The notes under the pieces: model-generated
Seen by the model: only the letters and a program-made list of their open reading frames with translations
Databases searched by the model: none
What the model was told of the DNA's origin: nothing
Program-made: the position numbers and the translations under genes
Part shown: piece after piece, positions 14,292 through 35,689 of the stretch
Numbering within the stretch: position 1 is the first letter of the stretch
Layout of the letters: each line of letters begins with the position of its first letter
DNA from: Siniperca chuatsi
Taxonomy: Eukaryota; Chordata; Actinopteri; Centrarchiformes; Sinipercidae
Length of the DNA stretch: 64,000 bases
NCBI RefSeq assembly: GCF_020085105.1
Contig: NC_058055.1
Span: 26,517,822 to 26,581,821 of the forward strand
Direction of reading: 5' to 3'

Positions 14292-15150
14292 CCTGCAAAA
14301 CAGGAAGAGTCAACGATAAAGGCTGATGCAGCAACACAGGACTGTAGACACTTACATGCTAGTGTCTTCATAATCTATAGTCCTGTCCATCTTTGATAAA
14401 TCTTTATCTATTGCACTTTTCAGTATTTCAACATACACACATGAATCCTCAGGACATACTACTTTCATGGATTCATTTTTAATTAAATGTAGAAATCTCT
14501 TGAGTTTTAGCTGTGACATTTAAACCACATTTTCAATCTGAAACTTTTTCTTACCACTCTTGATTTTTTGCTTCATTGCATATTTTTAACTACAATAATA
14601 TATCTTATTAGTTACTGACTTAGTGACTTTTCATGTCCTGTTTTCATTGTCTGAAGTTGTTTCTCTTACAGCAAAGATTTTTAGATGAAATATTGTTAAT
14701 TTGATTTGGTTCCTTTGACTTTTCAGTGCGTCATAAAAGCATTGGTTAAAAAAACAAAACCAATAAAGCAGTGAAGATAACTGTTAATGAGTTATGGCAT
14801 AAATACCAGTCCTGTTCTGGTAATTTGTGTAAGGAATAGTTGATTTAAATAAATAGTATTTTTATAATACAGTTATTAAGCAGTAAATACCAAGCTCCTC
14901 TGGCATAACGTTGGTGTATCGAGCACATTTTACCTGAGGAAGAAGGACACCAACACATAAAACACCAAATTCACCAAAACCTCAAATCTGAGCCAGTGAT
15001 TCTCACCTGCTGCTCGGACAGCGACCAAAACAACAAATCCTCGACCGACATTTAAGCAACAAACAATCCCTGTAACTTGGTGTATGTTGAAATATGTTCC
15101 TCTTACTCCTATTTCAGTCTGTTATTCAGCGTTTACCCTCAAACAAAGCA
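14292..15150 (-). promoter_or_regulatory. mfap3: MFAP3 5' UTR splice sites and promoter side
   Basis: A good minus-strand acceptor (ttgcag, exon base 14292) lies 45 bp above the ATG, and a good donor (cagcag before gtgaga, last exon base 15007) lies upstream. This suggests a non-coding first exon starting somewhere above 15007. The region near 15140-15230 has CpGs and a ggcgtggc (KLF-type) box. The transcription start cannot be placed from sequence. Confidence 0.4.
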
Positions 15151-17427
15151 AACACGCTCCGTCGCGGTCCGTTCACTTCCTGCTTCAGGTAGGAGTGAGT
15201 GGGCGTGGCTTGTTCTCAATTCTCCCATTCAGGTAGGTGACTTCATCTGGGAAAGTATATACATACTGTGTAATCAGTGTTGAATTAAAGATAGCTTATG
15301 TAATACTTAATAATGATAATAATTATAATTTTTCATCTAATATTTTCGTGTATTTGTATATTTAATATCTAACACATTTTCAAACTATTTGTTTTATTTC
15401 ATTGCTTATACACAAAACATTTTGGATTAATGTAGAACATTTTATTAAGCACGAAGGCTGAACAATCACTGTAACTACAAGGCAGAGACTTCTCTTTGTT
15501 TTACAAACTGTGAGTTACGAACTGAGATGGACAAGATTTATTTTTGTAGGCTACATGTGACATGCCCAATATGTCCAAACCTGGAAATGTTTTGCCAAGC
15601 ACTGCTTGCAGAAGACAGATGTGTTATAATAGGAAAGCTGTGAAAATACATAGTATTTTTTGTTGAATATAGTATATATGATTTTTTTTACTATGTTAAT
15701 TAATTGTGTATAAGTATGTATTGATTATATAATTGTCATTTGCATTTCTATTTTCTAGAATAAATACATTAATGAATTACTTGATTTTTAAAAACAGACC
15801 TGGAAGACAAACGACAAATAAATATTAATGTCTTTTATTTTTGAGACCCAAAGTTAAGTTTTGCCGGAAGTTATAATTATTTTATTTTGAAGGCATCGGA
15901 AGTCTGCATTACTTGACGTGGTGAATCATTGCATCAAGCTACCTAACGAGAGAGAGAGACCGGTAGTATGGCGGGTTTTCCTTCAAAATAAAATCGTAAC
16001 ACCTGTCACCCCTGAAACAGTCAAATAACATCTAAATGTACACCAAACTTTTCAGATGTGTCTAATTGCTTAAATTGCTGTCCCGATACAGATTCCCACT
16101 TTACCGTATTTTCCCGATGATCTTTATTTTACAGTAATTGTGTTGAAACCCAAATGGTCAAAAAAAAAAAAAAAAACATATTTTATTTCGAAGATGCTAA
16201 CCGGAACTTATTGCTCGCTGTTGGACCTGGACAGTGACAACAAAATGTGACGTGGCTAATCCTGATGTACAAAAAGAGTGAGAAAACCTCTATGAGTAAA
16301 CTGTTTACAGGAAAACTAAAAGGCGTTTAACGTGTAGAAACAGAAGTGCCAACCGAAGTAAAGACGATAAAGCTGTCTTGGTTTTGGTAAGGAAACTGTT
16401 AGCAGACTGGGGTAACGTTAACTGCTAGCATCAAGACTTTGACAGGAGAAAAGGTCAGTTTATAGCAGAAGTATCACAGTGTAGGTTGTGTTTTTCCGAC
16501 TAAGTTATGCGTTGATAATTATTTAAACAACTTATATTGGTAAAAATAATAAAAAAAAGAACCTAACACTCCTCTTAGCCATATTGTCAAATGCATGACT
16601 GAGTCATTAGCTTATCAAAGCCTCTAGCAACCCGTAGTTAAAGCTTGAATAACAATGCCACTAAGACTAGTTACAATACTACAATAATACTAACAGCTAA
16701 TGGATAATGGTGCTTACATATCTGAATGTGAGGTTAATGTAATGTATATAATAATATAAATTCTTGTTCCTGATGTATATGTGATGCATTTGCTTCAGGA
16801 ATGAGTATTTTCATGCACAGCGATGTGGATACACAGTATATACAATATACTGAATTGGTTTTAACTTTTGTTAAAACTAACACTCCCTCCAGCTGCACAG
16901 ATAACCAACAGCTGAAGAGTTGACTGCTGATCCCTGGGTGTAGTTGAAATGCATTCAGGGAAATGTATGTAGTCACCAAAACAGTGAATTACATCATTTT
17001 ATTACCATATTTATTGTATTATTGACTCCTGGAACGAATTCATTAAATGTCGCAGAGTGTTTGAAGCGAACGGTGGAAGAAGGATCTGATTTTTCTTTAA
17101 ACATCCCAGCTGGAAACTTTTAACAGTCTCCCTATGTTTATTTAGTCATGTGTTTTAAAAAAAAAACCCTTGTCACCTCAAAATCTTCAAGTTGATCTTC
17201 AACTAATCCTGTTTTCGGTTCTCTTCAGGACAAACCAGCTCTGCATTAACTTCTGCAGGTTTGTTTTGTAGCCCACAAAAAACTGAAATTAAACTTTAAT
17301 TTTGTTCCCAGCTTGGTCTGTAAGCATTCGATACTCTCAATATCAACACGCCACACTGTATGCAGGACTTTAATTGGATACTTATCTGACTAATAACTAT
17401 ATCCTTTGTTATATTTTCACTGTGCAG
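15151..17427. promoter_or_regulatory. MFAP3/FAM114A2 divergent intergenic region
   Basis: The two genes are transcribed away from this interval, so it should contain both promoters. I see a GC box (gggcgtgg, about 15200), a YY1-like 'atggcggg' at about 15968 and a donor-like 'ttttggtaagg' near 16386 that could end a FAM114A2 5' UTR exon. An acceptor (tgtgcag, 17427) opens the exon that carries the FAM114A2 start codon. Exact start sites are not determinable. Confidence 0.35.
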
Positions 17428-17447
17428 GCATGTACTGAGACATTAAG

Positions 17448-25749
<8,302 letters not shown>

Positions 25750-26189
25750 CCAGCTGACGTCCCCTCTGCTGTCCATCGCTGCCATGACGCTGGGACTCAG
25801 TCACAGCAGAGAACTGACACATCTTAAAAACTTCTTTTTAAAAATCACTTGCATCTGCTCTTACTATGTCTGGTTTTCATCGCAGGACAAAATCAATTCC
25901 ACGCCTGTGAGGAAAAGTGTGTTTTTGTCAAACAGTGTTAAGTTGTTTTGCATTGCTGGTTTAATTGTAAAGCACTGTACATGGACTCATTGACATACAG
26001 TGTTGAAAAGGGCTGGATCTACCAGCTAAGGGGAACAAATGTATTTGTGATGAACAGGGAGCGACTTCTTGTTCTTCCTTTTATTCTAACATGTACACTA
26101 TTTTTTTCCCCCTGAGAGCACTTGTGCTCTTAACCCAAAAATCTCAATTCTGCCTCAGAACACTTTCACAACAAAACCGTGTGTCTCAT

Positions 26190-26195
26190 AATAAA
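26190..26195 (+). terminator. fam114a2: Candidate FAM114A2 polyadenylation signal
   Basis: AATAAA about 440 bp past the FAM114A2 stop. Further AATAAA copies at 27204 and 27245 could serve a longer 3' UTR. Confidence 0.4.
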
Positions 26196-27349
26196 CAGTA
26201 AGACATATTGATAATGTAATTGTCTATTACTGCACAGAGAATAGTTGGGAATTGGTTTTCTATGCATATCTCTTTAAAACTGTGCAACATACGGCTGGTC
26301 CTGGAGCAGTTGGGAGGCTTTTGGCAACCTTGGTATCATCCTCAAATCATTAGCAGACTGCCTGTAATTAGTCAACAGTGCTGCAGATCTAGTGACACCT
26401 GTTTGTACGGGGGGGGGGGTTATTACCATGTTTGCAATTCAACTTTGGTGCTTTCTTTTGCCTCTGAGTGTGTAGACCCCCTTACTGTGTACAACAATAT
26501 CAGCTTTAAATAAGTATTTTCTGTCACCTGCAAACACTAGGCATCCTCACATGTTTCAGTGGCTCTCCATATAAATAATCACTTCCTTTTTTCTCTTTAG
26601 CCAGCCCCAGAATTGAAGACTTAAGACTTGGATTTGTGGTAAGTTGGATTTAAGGCAAAAACGACTTACTGCTGTGAGACTTGATTTGATTCTTGAAAGC
26701 AAAAACATTAAAGTCTCGAGTTTTAAAACAGCTCTGGTGAAAAGATCAAATGGTGATTCCCAATACCTGCGTATTGATTACCCTATGTCCCCTAAAAGAG
26801 CTGGTACCTCGAGAGAAATCCTCTTTTGCATCCCTGTTCTAATCGAGTAAATAAAATGCAGTTTTTCATCCTTCCCAATCCCTGACATATCGGACAAAAC
26901 TCACAGCTCTGTTTTCTCTTTATTCCCCTCTCTTGTAAATTTCCGATGTCCAGTTAGAGAAATATGAAAAGATATACAGATTGCACATTTCAGTCATTTT
27001 AAGCTTATCTCCCCCTTTATTGTCATCAAATTCATTATTTGTGAAACTTAAGCATAACGTCAGGTGTTTATTAATCAACAAATGAACTTCTATCTGCCAT
27101 AAAGGTTGTGATTTTCTTCTTTTAGCCAGTTGAATTCAGTTTTCTGATATTGAACTGTTAACAGGAGTGTGTTGTGGCCATGTAAAGTGCTATTTTTTCG
27201 AGCAATAAACTGTACTCTATATCAGGTATTTGAGGTGGTTTTCAAATAAATGTGCTTTCATGTAGGTAAATTACAGATTTAGTGGACTAGTTTACTGTGT
27301 ATTAAAATACATGTCAATCATATTGGAAGTAATAGCGGGTTAAAATCCT

Positions 27350-27730
27350 GTTATAGATTTTTGATGGTTGAAGGGACACATACCTTTTGTGTGCTTTTGA
27401 TCTAGTTGTGTTCCATTAGTTCCAATGAAGAGAAATCTTAATGTTACAGCATACAATGATATTTTAGTGTGTGCTTTCAACTTTGTGGCAACAGTTTGGG
27501 GAAGGCCCTCTCCTGTTTCAACATGACAACAGACGCCTGGCCTCAACCCCATCCAACACCTTTGGGATGAACTGGAACGTGGACTCAAAGCCAGGTCTTA
27601 ACAACCAATCCCAGTGTCGGACCTCACTGGTGTGCTTGTGGGTGAATGGGAGCAAATCCCTGCTGCCAGGTTCCCAAATCTGGTGGAAACCAGAAGAGTG
27701 GAGGCTGCCTGTAGCTTTGGAATGACACAT
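27350..27730 (+). pseudogene. Tc1-like transposase remnant (second copy)
   Basis: Frames read 'TLWQQFGEGPLLFQHDN' (about 27480), the Pro-Asp-Leu-Asn-Pro-like 'LASTPSNTFGMNWN' (about 27537) and 'WVNGSKSLLPGSQIWWKPEE' (about 27640). These are the C-terminal half of a Tc1 transposase with deletions and frameshifts. It is the same family as 6440-6915, and no terminal repeats are visible. Confidence 0.75.
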
Positions 27731-27949
27731 TTAACAATCGCATATGGGTGTAATGTTCATGTGTTCCTATACTACTGGTGAATATATACTATTATTATTC
27801 CTTCCTGCCCATAGATAAAATTACATTTATGTATTCATGTTTTGTTTTTTGTTTGTTTCTCAATCAACAGACTGTATTCTGGACAGTTTGCATCAGGTTT
27901 CAGGATCGGGATTATGCTATTACATTACTGAATTAATCCAATAATATAT

Positions 27950-28166
27950 CATCACCGATGTATTAATCTGTAAACAGCATTTTACTTTTGTCGCTGGTCG
28001 AAGTGGAGCTAATTTTAACGATTTGAAATACTGTTGGATAGTTTAACAATTTTGTATGTAAAATCTTAATTTGTAAAGTAACTAGTAGCTATATCTCTCA
28101 AATAAATGTGGAATAAAAAGTACAATATTTCCCTATGAAATGTAGTGGAGTAGATTCCGCCACTGA
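27950..28166. repeat. Partial 'agtggtgga' non-autonomous element
   Basis: Shares 'gtggagctaattttaa', 'taaagtaactagtagctata' and 'taaaaagtacaatatttccc' with the copies at 34873-35588 and 38234-39088. It ends in 'gccactg', the inner part of the terminal repeat. Confidence 0.7.
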
Positions 28167-28319
28167 ATAGTTCCAATAACTATTAGTAAATGTTTATTTT
28201 TATTTATTTGAAAATGCCACTGTGTTGAGCAGTAAAACAAACTAAATTCGCCTCAAGAGTGGCAGCAGAATTATTATATGTTAAATTCTTGAAAACATTT
28301 ATGTACATTTACCCGTTGA

Positions 28320-28492
28320 GCCTGTAGAAAGTCACGTCGTTATCCACCCCAATACAGTAGGTGGCGGTGTGCACGTTTACCGTGTAATTGCGATTTGCTA
28401 ATATACACAAAGAACGAGAAGGACGAGAAGACGACGAAGGAGACAGAGGCGCTAACAAGTAGCTTGGCTGGTTACGTCGAGGAAATTTGAGG
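28320..28492 (+). promoter_or_regulatory. cnot8: CNOT8 promoter and non-coding first exon
   Basis: A donor (gagg before gtaaac, last exon base 28492) and an acceptor (ctctcccag, exon from 29911) bracket the 5' UTR intron of CNOT8. The upstream 28340-28445 segment (acagtaggtggcggtgtgca followed by a purine-rich acaaagaacgagaagg run) looks like a dispersed fish repeat, so the first exon may be repeat-derived. The start site is not placed. Confidence 0.4.
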
Positions 28493-30003
28493 GTAAACCT
28501 ATGTATTATTTATTTATTTATTATACTTTCCACAGTAATACGCTGCCATGTCTGTAGTGTGCGTAGCTGTTGTGACATATTGAGAAGTGGAAAAGCAGAG
28601 CCATTTCATTTAATCTTTGGTCCGGTGATGTTAGCTCTCTCGGTAACGCGAGGATTAGCTTGTAAACGTTAGCCGTTCATGCTAAGCACTCAGTTAAGTT
28701 AACGTTAGTGTTTTAGTTCCTCGCTGCAACGTCGTTAATTAGTATTACTAGCTTATCAAACTGTGCAGTTACTAAAGCCCCCGAGTTGTTAACACTATTA
28801 TACTGTTCGCAAAGACTTTCAGTTAAGAGGAACGTTTGTCATATCTGATGTTACTTTGGGTTTGTTAGCCCGATATCATAAACAACCACCAACTATATAA
28901 GGTAAATTCATCTAGATGTCATGGTAACACAAAGGTAGTTAATTTAAAAGGAAATCGTCTTCCATACCTATTCTCAAGGAGTTGTTTTATAATGTTTTTT
29001 GTCTTCGCGGTCAAGGAAAATGCCATTATCTATCAGGGTATGTTAGAGGCTAAACAGCAAAAACACCTGTCAGTAACGTTATAACTCAATACAGTTATAT
29101 AGCAACACAAAGTCAGCCTCCAAAATGACCATTAAGTTGAGTCAACTCTCTAAAACAGTTTCAACAAAAACTGAACATTATAACCTTCATGAAGGTAGGT
29201 TTTGTTGCAGGGCTGCTGTATTAGAGTACATTAGTATTAGCCAGGTGGTGTGCCTAATAAACTGGCACCTGAGTGTAGTGCGCCAGTACAAATGTAGTCA
29301 TGCTACTGGCAATACATGTGCTGTGCTGGCTCTGGTCTTTGAGAAGAGGCTTTCGCCCCCATTCAACACCCATCAAAATCTCCACCACAGTGTGTTTTTA
29401 TGGCTATAAAATTTAGAAAAAAGGCATGCTTAATGACACCAAGAAAGCTTCATTCTGGCTGTTTTGAAAACATGATGGCTCTTGGCATTTCGCTTAATAC
29501 AGCGTTAATTCTACAGTTATTCATTAACATGTTTGTAGGCTGTGAGGAGTTGGATATTTTCTCTTATAAACAAAAACTTGGAAGACATCACTCGGGGATC
29601 AAGGATGTAATGGAGATATATATATATATAGTCTCTCTCTCTCTGTTGATAATAATTTTATTTCTCAGTTGATTTTCATTTCTCAAGTTGTTGCTGTTTT
29701 ATGTATGGTCACCTTTTATTTTGTCATTTTTATTCAACGTTTTTATGTGTTAACTTGTGCTCTGTGCATAAGTGTGTGTATTATTGTCAGTGGTGACAGC
29801 AGTAGTGGTAGTAACATTAGTCTTCATCCTTGTTTATCTGATATTATCCTTATACCAGTGTTGCAGTGAGATTTAAATGCATTCACCAACTCCTTTTCAT
29901 CCTCTCCCAGAGTTGTCTTTCTTCATCACACTGCCTCCCCCTTGCCCCCTTCACGAGCGCTGCAGGATTGTTGGGGTTTTAGCTCTCTTCCTGACCTGCC
30001 AAC

Positions 30004-33000
30004 ATGCCAGCCGCACTTACAGATTCCAGTCAGATAATCTGTGAAGTCTGGGCAAGCAATGTGGAGGAGGAAATGAGGAAAATCCGGCAGATTATTCAAA
30101 GCTACAATTACATTGCCATGGTAAGTAACAGACTTTGAGAGGAGTTAGACGGTGGTGGTGTAAAAAGGAAAAATAACTGCATTCGTTGACAGCAGAGTTA
30201 CTGTAAAGAATTGCTTTCCCATCTTATTGAGTAATGTAAAAGTAGTAGGCTGCCTTCTGATTCAAAGACATGGAATTAGAAGGCTTGAGGGCTTTAGTGT
30301 TTTTAATGTGCTGTATTGTAAATGTTGTTTTCTAAAGCCTTTTAACACTTTGCATGAGTGGTACATGACTGAGTGGGGATAAACCCTGACACATTTGAGT
30401 GTCATTCTGGAAAACATCCTTTTGGTAGGGCTCATTATTAATTTATTTCTTTTTTTTTTTTTTTAATAACTGGAAAATTATCAGTGTTTATTTTGAGGTG
30501 GTTTGGACATGTTCAGAGGAGAGACTGTGAATATATTGGTAGAAGGATGCTGAGGTTGGCGCTGCCAGGCAGGAGGGCTAGAGGAAGACCAAAGAGGAGA
30601 TTTATGGATGTAGTGAGAGAGGACATGAAGTTAATTGGCGTGAGTGAAGAGGACGCAGAGGACAGGGTTAGACCCCTGAAAGGGAACAACCGAAAGGAAA
30701 AGAAGAAGAAGAAGTTTAAAATCAAAATTGGATTTTTAAAATAAATTTTGAACATTTAAATATGAGAGACTCTGGTCCTTAATCAGCAGCTCATTTGTCT
30801 CTAGTTTACAGAAATTAGGTCCTCTTGCAGTCAAGACAGGTAATAGAAAGAGAAAAATAAAGTGAACAGTGTCTTCTTCATTGTCTTCTTGCTGCAGTAA
30901 AAAACTACTTAAAGGTGCAAAATTCAGGGTATTTTTCAGCTAATCTGTAAAAACGAAAAAGCTATCATATATGAGGCAGTTTAAGGCAAAGTGGGAACAA
31001 AAAAGTTAAATACGAAAGTTGAGTGCACTCAAGTAGTTGAGTGATGACCACTAGGGCTGCACGATATCGGAAAAATCTGACATAGCGATTTTGTTTTTCT
31101 CTGCGATAAAGCGATATGAAAAAATGCAGGAGTTTTCACCAGATGACTTGAATAGCTCTGTTTGGAAAGAATGAATTATTCTAGAACTTTTTTGTAGCGG
31201 GTTTAACACTTTTAAATGAAGAGGGGAGCCAGTCAGAGTCACGTCTGAGAAATAATAATTAGAAAATAGAACAAAAATAGCTCTGTCAAACCATACAAAA
31301 CAATAAAGCAAGTAGCAAGGAAATATACGTCACCAAAAACCAGCACTGCAAAAACAAATAGACCACAACTCAATTCAGTTTTCAACAGGTGTATTAAATC
31401 AAGCAAGCAAGCAAAGCAATATTCAAACTCTTTCAATATTCGAACCCTTAAATCATAGTAAATTATGTAATATCAGACAGACTTCTCTTGTAGATTAGCC
31501 ATGGAAAATGAGAAACTTGAGTTAGTTTGCCTTACTTGACATTGCACATCCTGCGACGTGACTATTGCTTATACACACATCGTGATGTCGACGCTGAAGC
31601 GATATATCGTGCAGCCCTAATGACCACCACATACGGATCAGAAATAACAATGCAGGAATAGTGAAGGGTGTTTTCTGTTAATTTCTTTCTTTTACATCAG
31701 GACACAGAATTCCCTGGAGTGGTTGTCCGGCCAATCGGCGAGTTTCGCAGCACAGTGGACTACCAGTACCAGCTGCTGAGGTGTAACGTGGACCTCCTGA
31801 AGATCATCCAGCTTGGCCTCACGTTCATGAACGAGGATGGAGACTATCCTCCTGGCACTACGACGTGGCAGTTCAACTTCAAGTTCAACCTCACGTAGGC
31901 AGACGGTTACACTTCCATTTTGTCTTCTAGCACTTTCTAAAATTCAACACTTTTTATTTATATGTTTTTTGCTCCTCACAGAGAAGACATGTACTCACAG
32001 GACTCCATAGACCTACTTCAGAACTCCGGCCTCCAGTTTAAAAAACACGAAGAAGAGGGAATTGACACGCTCTACTTCGCTGAGCTCCTCATGACGTCTG
32101 GTTTGGTGCTGTGTGAAAACGTCAAGTGGCTCTCCTTCCACAGGTCGGTTGCTGGTTCTGATTCATCTTCTGCATTGTTAGTCCCAGTTCAGAAGACTGT
32201 GAATCCTACAGTTTTTTTTTAAATGTTATATGTATGTTGTTTTTTTTTTTTAGTGTCTGTGTTTTTCCCTTTCTAGAAAGAAATCTAGTTAGGGGTAAAA
32301 AAAAAAAAAATTCTGTCAGAATGAGTAGGATTTGTCAGTTGTTGTTTGTAAACACAAGATTCAAAGTTGGCCCCGCCTCAACGAGCGAGAGAGAGCTAAA
32401 GAATGAGTGAAGAGAGGGAGCGGTGTTCACGAGAACAAAGCAGTGAATCAGAGAAATAAAACATTATTTTCTGATTGTTTCACAGCGGTTACGTTCTAAA
32501 GCACAAATAAACACGGCCACACCTCCACACGACCCTGCTTAAAGGTGCTATATTGCCAGAATTGTGTGAATGCAGGTGAAGCAACACTTCCGTGTGTGTG
32601 TGTGTGTGCGTGTGCGTGTGCGCAGCCCCACTCTCGGTCAAACCGACACAAACAAAATAAAGAGCTGCTCTTTATACATCTGTAGTCTCAGTCTCACATA
32701 GCCAGACCTATCTGCACACTTTGTTTTAGCGCTGTGACAGCGCTGGAGATCCATCTGTGACACAGACAGAGCAGAGGAGAGAGACGGAGGCAGCAATCTA
32801 ACCTGGTCGCTACGTTTTTATAGTCTTGACATCACAGCCTGTTATTGGCTGGGGGCTACACACCACTGCCCAAAGGTAGATGCCCAAAAACATCCCGAAC
32901 ACAGCAAACTAAAGAAAATACTGGCAGAGGGCAGGCTCTCTGCAGATACAGACACCACCATACGTCATATGTATTGATTGAGAGCGATTATTTTTGGATT

Positions 33001-34045
33001 TCTATACTTTGAAGATGTGAGCAAAAAAAAAAAAAGACAGTTTTGTTAAACAATCTGTATTCAACTTTAACATTGGCTTCAATTTGAGCCATGGTGATTA
33101 GTTTGAACCCAGTAACATCGTGTATTCCAGTCCATCCTGACCTGAATCTTCCTGTTCTGTTCTTCTCAGCGGCTACGACTTCGGCTACCTGGTGAAACTC
33201 CTGACAGACGCACGGCTCCCCGAGGAGGAACATGACTTCTTCCAGATCCTCAACCTGTTCTTCCCCGCAATCTATGATGTAAAGTACTTGATGAAGAGCT
33301 GCAAGAACCTAAAGGTATTGTAGACTGGATACAGACATACTGGGGAAACTGTATGAGAGGCCTTGATTCAGCTCAACAGTTTGAGACCGTAGTTGATGAT
33401 GGTGTTCACATTGTTTTGTCCTCCACATGTACATAGGAGACAAAATCCATCAAAACAAATCTTGAGACATCTGACTTATGTGTGTGTTTGTGCAGGGAGG
33501 GCTACAGGAAGTAGCAGACCAGCTGGAGCTGAAGAGGATCGGGCGTCAGCATCAGGCTGGATCAGACTCGCTGCTCACCGGCATGGCTTTCTTCAGGATG
33601 AAAGAGGTACAGTCACATAAATATCTAGTGTCCAGATCAGTTCATTTATTAGAACTTTGTCCTGCACACTCCCAGGTTATCCTATCGTGCTCACTAGAGA
33701 TTTACCACTTCTCATAGAAAATGAATGAAGCAAGCTGCTTTGCTCAGCTCGCCCCTTTGTGTGTTTTACCCTCATTGTAATTGTCCCACTCCAACTTCCT
33801 GTACTGAAAGGAAATACATCACATGAAGGAAGTAATAAAGGGAAGTATAGTAAGTGTTGTAGTAATACAGCAGTCATCTCACTGAAATCTGTTTTTGTTT
33901 TTCTCTTTTTGTTCAGCTTTTCTTCGAAGACAACATTGATGATGCAAAGTATTGTGGGAGATTGTACGGCCTGGGCTCGGGCTCCAGCCAACCCCAGAAC
34001 GGCATCTCCAGCTCGGGTCAGGAGGAGACGAATAACAAGCACTGA
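30004..34045 (+). CDS. cnot8: CCR4-NOT deadenylase subunit 8 (CNOT8/CAF1)
   Basis: Six coding exons, 30004-30120, 31701-31894, 31982-32143, 33170-33314, 33496-33606 and 33917-34045, all in phase, give 285 residues (human CNOT8 292). It is the catalytic DEDD-type 3'-5' exonuclease of the CCR4-NOT complex and shortens mRNA poly(A) tails. The DEDD acidic residues are present: D40 and E42 in DTEFPG (the codons opening exon 2), an aspartate in SGYDFGY (exon 4) and one in [14 protein letters not shown] (exon 5). The N-terminus [19 protein letters not shown] matches CNOT8 better than CNOT7. The C-terminal tail after LYGLGSG is short and diverged (ends ETNNKH), which is usual for this family. The gene is tail to tail with GEMIN5, 2.8 kb away. 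Confidence 0.96.
30480..30745 (+). pseudogene. LINE ORF2 C-terminal fragment in CNOT8 intron 1
   Basis: An 86-codon open frame contains '[10 protein letters not shown]', '[20 protein letters not shown]' and '[22 protein letters not shown]'. This is the well-known C-terminal end of non-LTR retrotransposon polyproteins in animals. The usual 'WR..IR.GDP' terminus is replaced by a lysine-rich run over an AAG repeat. The upstream reverse transcriptase is absent. Confidence 0.75.
31044..31627. mobile_element. hAT-type MITE with intact 8-bp target duplication
   Basis: Perfect 16-bp terminal inverted repeats (tagggctgcacgatat, 31052-31067; reverse complement 31604-31619) are flanked by an identical 8-bp duplication, atgaccac, at 31044-31051 and 31620-31627. 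An 8-bp duplication is diagnostic of hAT-family insertion. There is no transposase inside. It lies in CNOT8 intron 1, just upstream of exon 2 (31701). Confidence 0.92.
32280..32960. repeat. Probable dispersed repeat in CNOT8 intron 3
   Basis: A CpG-bearing stretch (aacctggtcgctacgttttt, atcacagcctgttattggct) that I recall as recurrent in fish genomes. It includes a GT/GC microsatellite at 32587-32621. No ends or coding capacity are seen. Confidence 0.4.
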
Positions 34046-34734
34046 CTGAGCGCTCAAATCGTCAAGTGGAATATGCACTTGTTTTAAAACCCAACCAGCA
34101 GATTTCCCCTCCGATCTCCCTCAACACTTGATCCCTGAACAAGACAAAACTAAATATATTTCTTAAAATTTTCCTCCCGAGTGACTGTAAAATGGACTCA
34201 CAATGACAGTGGATCCTTCACTGGCTTACACCTTTCTTTTTAGTCACCTTTACTGAGTATATGGCCATATATTCAGAACACTTTTTTTAATCTGTTGGAT
34301 TTTTATTTGTTTTTTTTTTACAGCAACATTAGTGACACCCTTCTTTAACAGCATGGGACCAGCTCCTGTATCCTACTGTGATTTCAGACCAAACTTTGAC
34401 AAAAACAGTCAGATTCTTCAGTTCAGCCTATCCTTCTCATCAGCGGGACTCGGCTCTTGTTGCAGGGATTTCATTTTTTAAGTTAAAGTTGGAAGGGCCT
34501 GTAAGTTTAAAATGTATAATTTTGATGAAAATAAAAATGTTTTAGCTCTTTTCCACTTTCAGAAGCTTTTAACAGTGGGCGTCAAAGTGTGTAACTGTGC
34601 TTGGTTATGCATGTGTTTCAGTGGGTCAACTACTGTCGTTCTGTACATTCACCGACCAAACTGTCCACCGTCAGGTTTACAGATGTTGTGGTCACTGTTG
34701 TTTTTACATTCTACATTGTTTTAAACAGTTGTAT

Positions 34735-34740
34735 ATTAAA
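34735..34740 (+). terminator. cnot8: Candidate CNOT8 polyadenylation signal
   Basis: ATTAAA about 690 bp after the stop, followed by a T-rich stretch. AATAAA at 34530 is a second candidate. Confidence 0.4.
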
Positions 34741-34872
34741 TTGTTTTGTATTTTGAATGTAAACCTTAAGTATCTGATCTTTTTTACTAGCCTTACACTG
34801 ACAGCTTGTTCAACATTTATGTTTAAAAGGGTTCATTTCAGGTCAGTAGAAACTCTTGGCTGGAATTTGTGA

Positions 34873-35588
34873 AGTAGTAGAAGTACTCAGATCCTTTACT
34901 TAAGTACTAATACCACGTTGTGAAAATATTCCACTACAAGTAGAAGTCCTGCATTCACAACCTTAAGTTAAAGTATGTAAGTACTCTCAGCTAAATGGAC
35001 TTTAAGTACAAAAGTAAAAGTACTCATTGTGCAGTAAAAAGTTCCCTGTCAGTGTTTTCTTATTATATCTGATGTTTCTGTAGATGTTTAAGGTTGAGCT
35101 CATTTTAACTACTTTATATACTGTTGGGTAGTTTCATCTACAGCAATGCATCATGGTCTATAAGATCATATGTTTGTAGCGTCACTGTCCTGTGAGAAAC
35201 ACGTATCTCTAAAAAGTCACCTTTTCATGAGCTCAGAAAAACAGCCTGTTTCCAGCTGATCCGAGGGGGGGTTAAATATTTTTATGTATCTTAAGAAGCA
35301 GACTTTTCTCAGCCCATAAAGGAACACTTCATCCTTCAGTTTATCAAAAACATTCAAATTCACCAAATTTGCAGAGGCATGGTTTTCACTGGACAGGAAG
35401 GGTATGGAAAATTGTGATCTGAAAAGAAACTAAAGCTGTCAGACAAATGTAGTGGAGTAAAAAGTACAATATAGCCCTCAGATGTAGTGGAGTAGAAGTA
35501 TAAAGTTGCATAAAATGGAAATACTAATAAGTACAAGTACCTCGAATTTGTACTTTAGTAAATGTACTTACTTACATTCCACCACTGG
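34873..35588 (-). mobile_element. 'agtggtgga' non-autonomous element
   Basis: It begins 'gaagtagtagaagtactcag' and ends 'acattccaccactgg', the paired ends of a common fish element whose body alternates 'aagtac' and 'agtact' motifs. It is full length but diverged, with a different central block (35200-35440). It shares body sequence with 38234-39088 and 27950-28166, and lies between the convergent 3' ends of CNOT8 and GEMIN5. Confidence 0.7.
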
Positions 35589-35689
35589 ATGAGACTTTAA
35601 GGAAACGTCCACCCAACATTTCTTCTTATGTGTCGTCTACAATCTCAAGAGGGACACCTTAAAAAAAATCAGAGCAGTCGGGTTGCAGC

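Noticed and set aside
30484-30744. 86-codon frame as an extra CNOT8 exon
   Set aside because: Its sequence is the known C-terminal end of LINE polyproteins, and the flanking CNOT8 exons join in phase without it.
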